A DNA stretch of 15,158 nucleotides from positions 1 through 15,158 of the forward strand of contig CAMYPV010000027.1 in the NCBI GenBank assembly GCA_947293975.1. The letters are read 5' to 3'. Shown here piece by piece: positions 13,646-15,158 of this stretch (within the stretch, counting starts at the first letter, position 1; each line of letters opens with the position of its first letter). Both the position numbers and the translations under genes were made by a program. Below the pieces are notes generated by a model that did not search any database, was not told the DNA's origin, and was given only the letters and a program-made list of their open reading frames with translations. The DNA is from an uncultured Ezakiella sp. (GTDB lineage: Bacteria; Bacillota; Clostridia; Tissierellales; Peptoniphilaceae).

Positions 13646-14931
13646 TATATCACCTTAATAATTCGCTTAATATGCAATTGATTTTGAGCTATTTCAAATG
13701 TTTGGTTAATATAATTTTCGATTTCATCATATTTTTTATTTGTATAGACAACAAATATATCATCGCCTTCATGTACATAATTATCATTTGTAATTAAAAA
13801 TTTCACTCCAGCTCCATGGTCTATTATGTCCTCTTTTGTCTTTCTTCCGCCACCACACATAAGTGATAAATATCCAACCTTTTCAGCATCATATTGTATA
13901 TAACCACTTTTATTGGCTTTTATAATAAACTTATTATTAGATAGATTATGCTCTATAGTATCTAACCAATTAATATCACCTGATTGAGCCCTAATCATAT
14001 CCAAGAATTTATCATAAACTTTTCCACTTTTAACCAATTTTTTCAATTCTTCTGATATATCATCTGTATTTTTTGATGGCTCCAACATTTTTATTGATTC
14101 GGCAGCAAATTTAATAGACATCTCATAAACTTCTTCTTGCAAATGTCCTTTAAGTGTCTCTACAACTTCTTCCACTTCAAGAGAATTTCCAACGCATCTG
14201 CCAATAGGACTATTCATATCAGTTAATAAAATTCTGATAGTTCTGCCATTTTTTTCTGCTATAAATTTAAATATTCTTGCTAATTCTTCTGCAGATTTTA
14301 AATCTTTCATAAAAGCACCTTTACCAACTTTAAGATCAATACAAAGGGCTTTATTTTTTATTGCTAGTTTCTTACTCATAATTGAAGATGCAATTAAAGG
14401 ATAACTATCAATAGTTGCTGTAACATCTCTTAGCTCATAAAAACGTTTATCAGCTGGTGCTAATTGATTTGTTTGGGCAGCAATTACAATACCGATATCT
14501 TTTGCTTGTTTTTCTATCTGATCCTCTGTAAGATGAATATTAAATCCTGGAATGCTTTCCAATTTATCTAAAGTACCGCCTGTAATTCCTAATCCTCTTC
14601 CACTCATTTTTACAATAGGCACCCCATATGCCGCAAGCAAAGGCGCAATACATAATGTTAATTTATCTCCAACACCACCTGTAGAATGTTTGTCTACAGA
14701 ATGTTCACTAATTCCTGGTACATACTCAATATTTCCGGTATCTACCATGCTCATTGTTAGGTCATAAATTTCATCATCATTCATTCCATTAATAAACGTA
14801 GCCATCAAAAAGGCAGATATTTGATAATCAGGAAGAGTTCCGTCTACGGTTTTTTCAACAACATAATGTATTTCATCCTTTGATAAAGTTTTATTATCTC
14901 TTTTTTTCTCTAATATTTTTAAAAAATCCAT
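13645..14931 (-). CDS. pdp: Pyrimidine-nucleoside phosphorylase
   Basis: This enzyme cleaves uridine, thymidine or deoxyuridine with phosphate to the free base and (deoxy)ribose-1-phosphate, for nucleoside salvage. At 428 residues it has family length. The phosphate-binding loop is DKHSTGGVGDK (80-90), and the class signature SGRGLGITGGTLDKLESIPG lies at 110-129. Residues fitting the known base and phosphate contacts are K108, S110, T120, R168, S183 and K187, in LRD and ASSIMSKK. LKVGKGAFMK and the C-terminal lysine/glycine-rich domain follow. Thymidine phosphorylase (deoA) is the alternative; pyrimidine-nucleoside phosphorylase is the usual single enzyme of low-GC Gram-positives, so I prefer pdp. 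The ATG at 14931 overlaps the Nudix stop by one base, with AAAGGA at 14941-14946. Confidence 0.94.
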   Translation of the reverse strand: MDFLKILEKKRDNKTLSKDEIHYVVEKTVDGTLPDYQISAFLMATFINGMNDDEIYDLTMSMVDTGNIEYVPGISEHSVDKHSTGGVGDKLTLCIAPLLAAYGVPIVKMSGRGLGITGGTLDKLESIPGFNIHLTEDQIEKQAKDIGIVIAAQTNQLAPADKRFYELRDVTATIDSYPLIASSIMSKKLAIKNKALCIDLKVGKGAFMKDLKSAEELARIFKFIAEKNGRTIRILLTDMNSPIGRCVGNSLEVEEVVETLKGHLQEEVYEMSIKFAAESIKMLEPSKNTDDISEELKKLVKSGKVYDKFLDMIRAQSGDINWLDTIEHNLSNNKFIIKANKSGYIQYDAEKVGYLSLMCGGGRKTKEDIIDHGAGVKFLITNDNYVHEGDDIFVVYTNKKYDEIENYINQTFEIAQNQLHIKRIIKVI

Positions 14932-15158
14932 TAAATCAAATCCTTTGCAATGTAATAAGCTATCACAGTTTTCATATCAATTATTTCTAAGTCATAAATT
15001 AGCTTTTCGACTCGTTCTAGATCAATAAATTCAATTTCCAGGTTTTCTATTTTATTCCCTATATCAAATGGTGGGTTTGCTTTAAAGAAATAAATCTTTT
15101 CAGTCGAATAACCTGGAGAACTACAAAGAGAATAAATTAATTCTATGTCGTCACTAAT
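14931..15158 (-). CDS. Nudix hydrolase, C-terminal part (ADP-ribose pyrophosphatase-like)
   Basis: The frame is open from the window edge to a TAA at 14931-14933 and gives the last 75 residues of a protein. The text SSPGYSTEKIYFFKA, then PPF, ENLEIEFIDLERVEKLI and IIDMKTVIAYYIA, fits the C-terminal half of NudF/ADP-ribose pyrophosphatase enzymes. In these the SPG(Y/F)S segment follows the Nudix box and the D-x-KT-x-x-A helix ends the protein. The Nudix box itself (GX5EX7REUXEEXGU) would lie beyond 15158, so catalytic residues cannot be checked. The stop overlaps the start of pdp by one base, which links the two genes in one transcript. Family assignment is good; substrate (ADP-ribose or another nucleoside diphosphate derivative) is inferred. 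Confidence 0.78.
   Translation of the reverse strand: MSDDIELIYSLCSSPGYSTEKIYFFKANPPFDIGNKIENLEIEFIDLERVEKLIYDLEIIDMKTVIAYYIAKDLI

Noticed and set aside
49..15158. CRISPR arrays, tRNA or rRNA genes, insertion sequences, prophage genes, toxin-antitoxin or other defence systems
   Set aside because: I saw no spaced direct repeats, no cloverleaf-like sequence in the short gaps, and no transposase, integrase or defence protein motifs. Virtually all of the DNA is accounted for by minus-strand housekeeping genes.

Overview
This window is AT-rich (roughly 30% G+C by eye) bacterial chromosome carrying a dense run of housekeeping genes. All sixteen genes lie on the minus strand, so they are transcribed from position 15158 towards position 1. 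Gene content and order (ScpA/ScpB, an RluB-type pseudouridine synthase, cmk-plsC-ispH-rpsA, miaB-mutS-mutL), Shine-Dalgarno sites of the GGAGG type, a four-domain S1 protein and the MEP isoprenoid pathway point to a low-GC anaerobic Firmicute of the Clostridia/Tissierellia kind. A Peptoniphilaceae-like organism is my best guess, but the species cannot be fixed from this sequence.

Layout in transcription order: a partial Nudix hydrolase (contig edge); pyrimidine-nucleoside phosphorylase; a small M50 site-2-type protease; scpA and scpB (condensin partners); an rRNA pseudouridine synthase; an RpiR-type regulator; an unrecognised lipoprotein; a HI0933/BaiN-type flavoprotein; cytidylate kinase; PlsC-type acyltransferase; ispH; ribosomal protein S1; miaB; mutS; and the first 254 codons of mutL. 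From the Nudix gene to ispH the genes overlap or sit within about 20 nt of one another, so they look like one polycistronic unit of about 9 kb. The two real gaps are the 134 nt before rpsA, which are rich in short inverted repeats, and the 56 nt between rpsA and miaB, which hold a perfect hairpin terminator. No gene-free stretch exceeds 300 bases.

Positions 1-48 are not biological. They match the Illumina Nextera Read 1 adapter with the Tn5 mosaic end, preceded by what reads as a 10-nt index and the last bases of the P5 oligo. The sample sequence starts at 49, and mutL is cut off by this artefact rather than by mutation.

The genes serve separate core functions that share transcription: nucleotide salvage and CMP phosphorylation, chromosome segregation, rRNA and tRNA modification, phospholipid and isoprenoid synthesis, translation, and mismatch repair. 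For six genes the longest reading frame begins at a GTG or TTG that collides with the Shine-Dalgarno site, a terminator or the gene upstream; I chose the internal start placed correctly behind a ribosome binding site or stop overlap. I found no CRISPR array, RNA gene, insertion sequence, prophage or defence system, and no convincing new biological system. The most interesting leads are the structured rpsA leader, the terminator abutting the miaB ribosome binding site, the altered catalytic motifs of PlsC, and the regulator plus lipoprotein pair inside the housekeeping operon.
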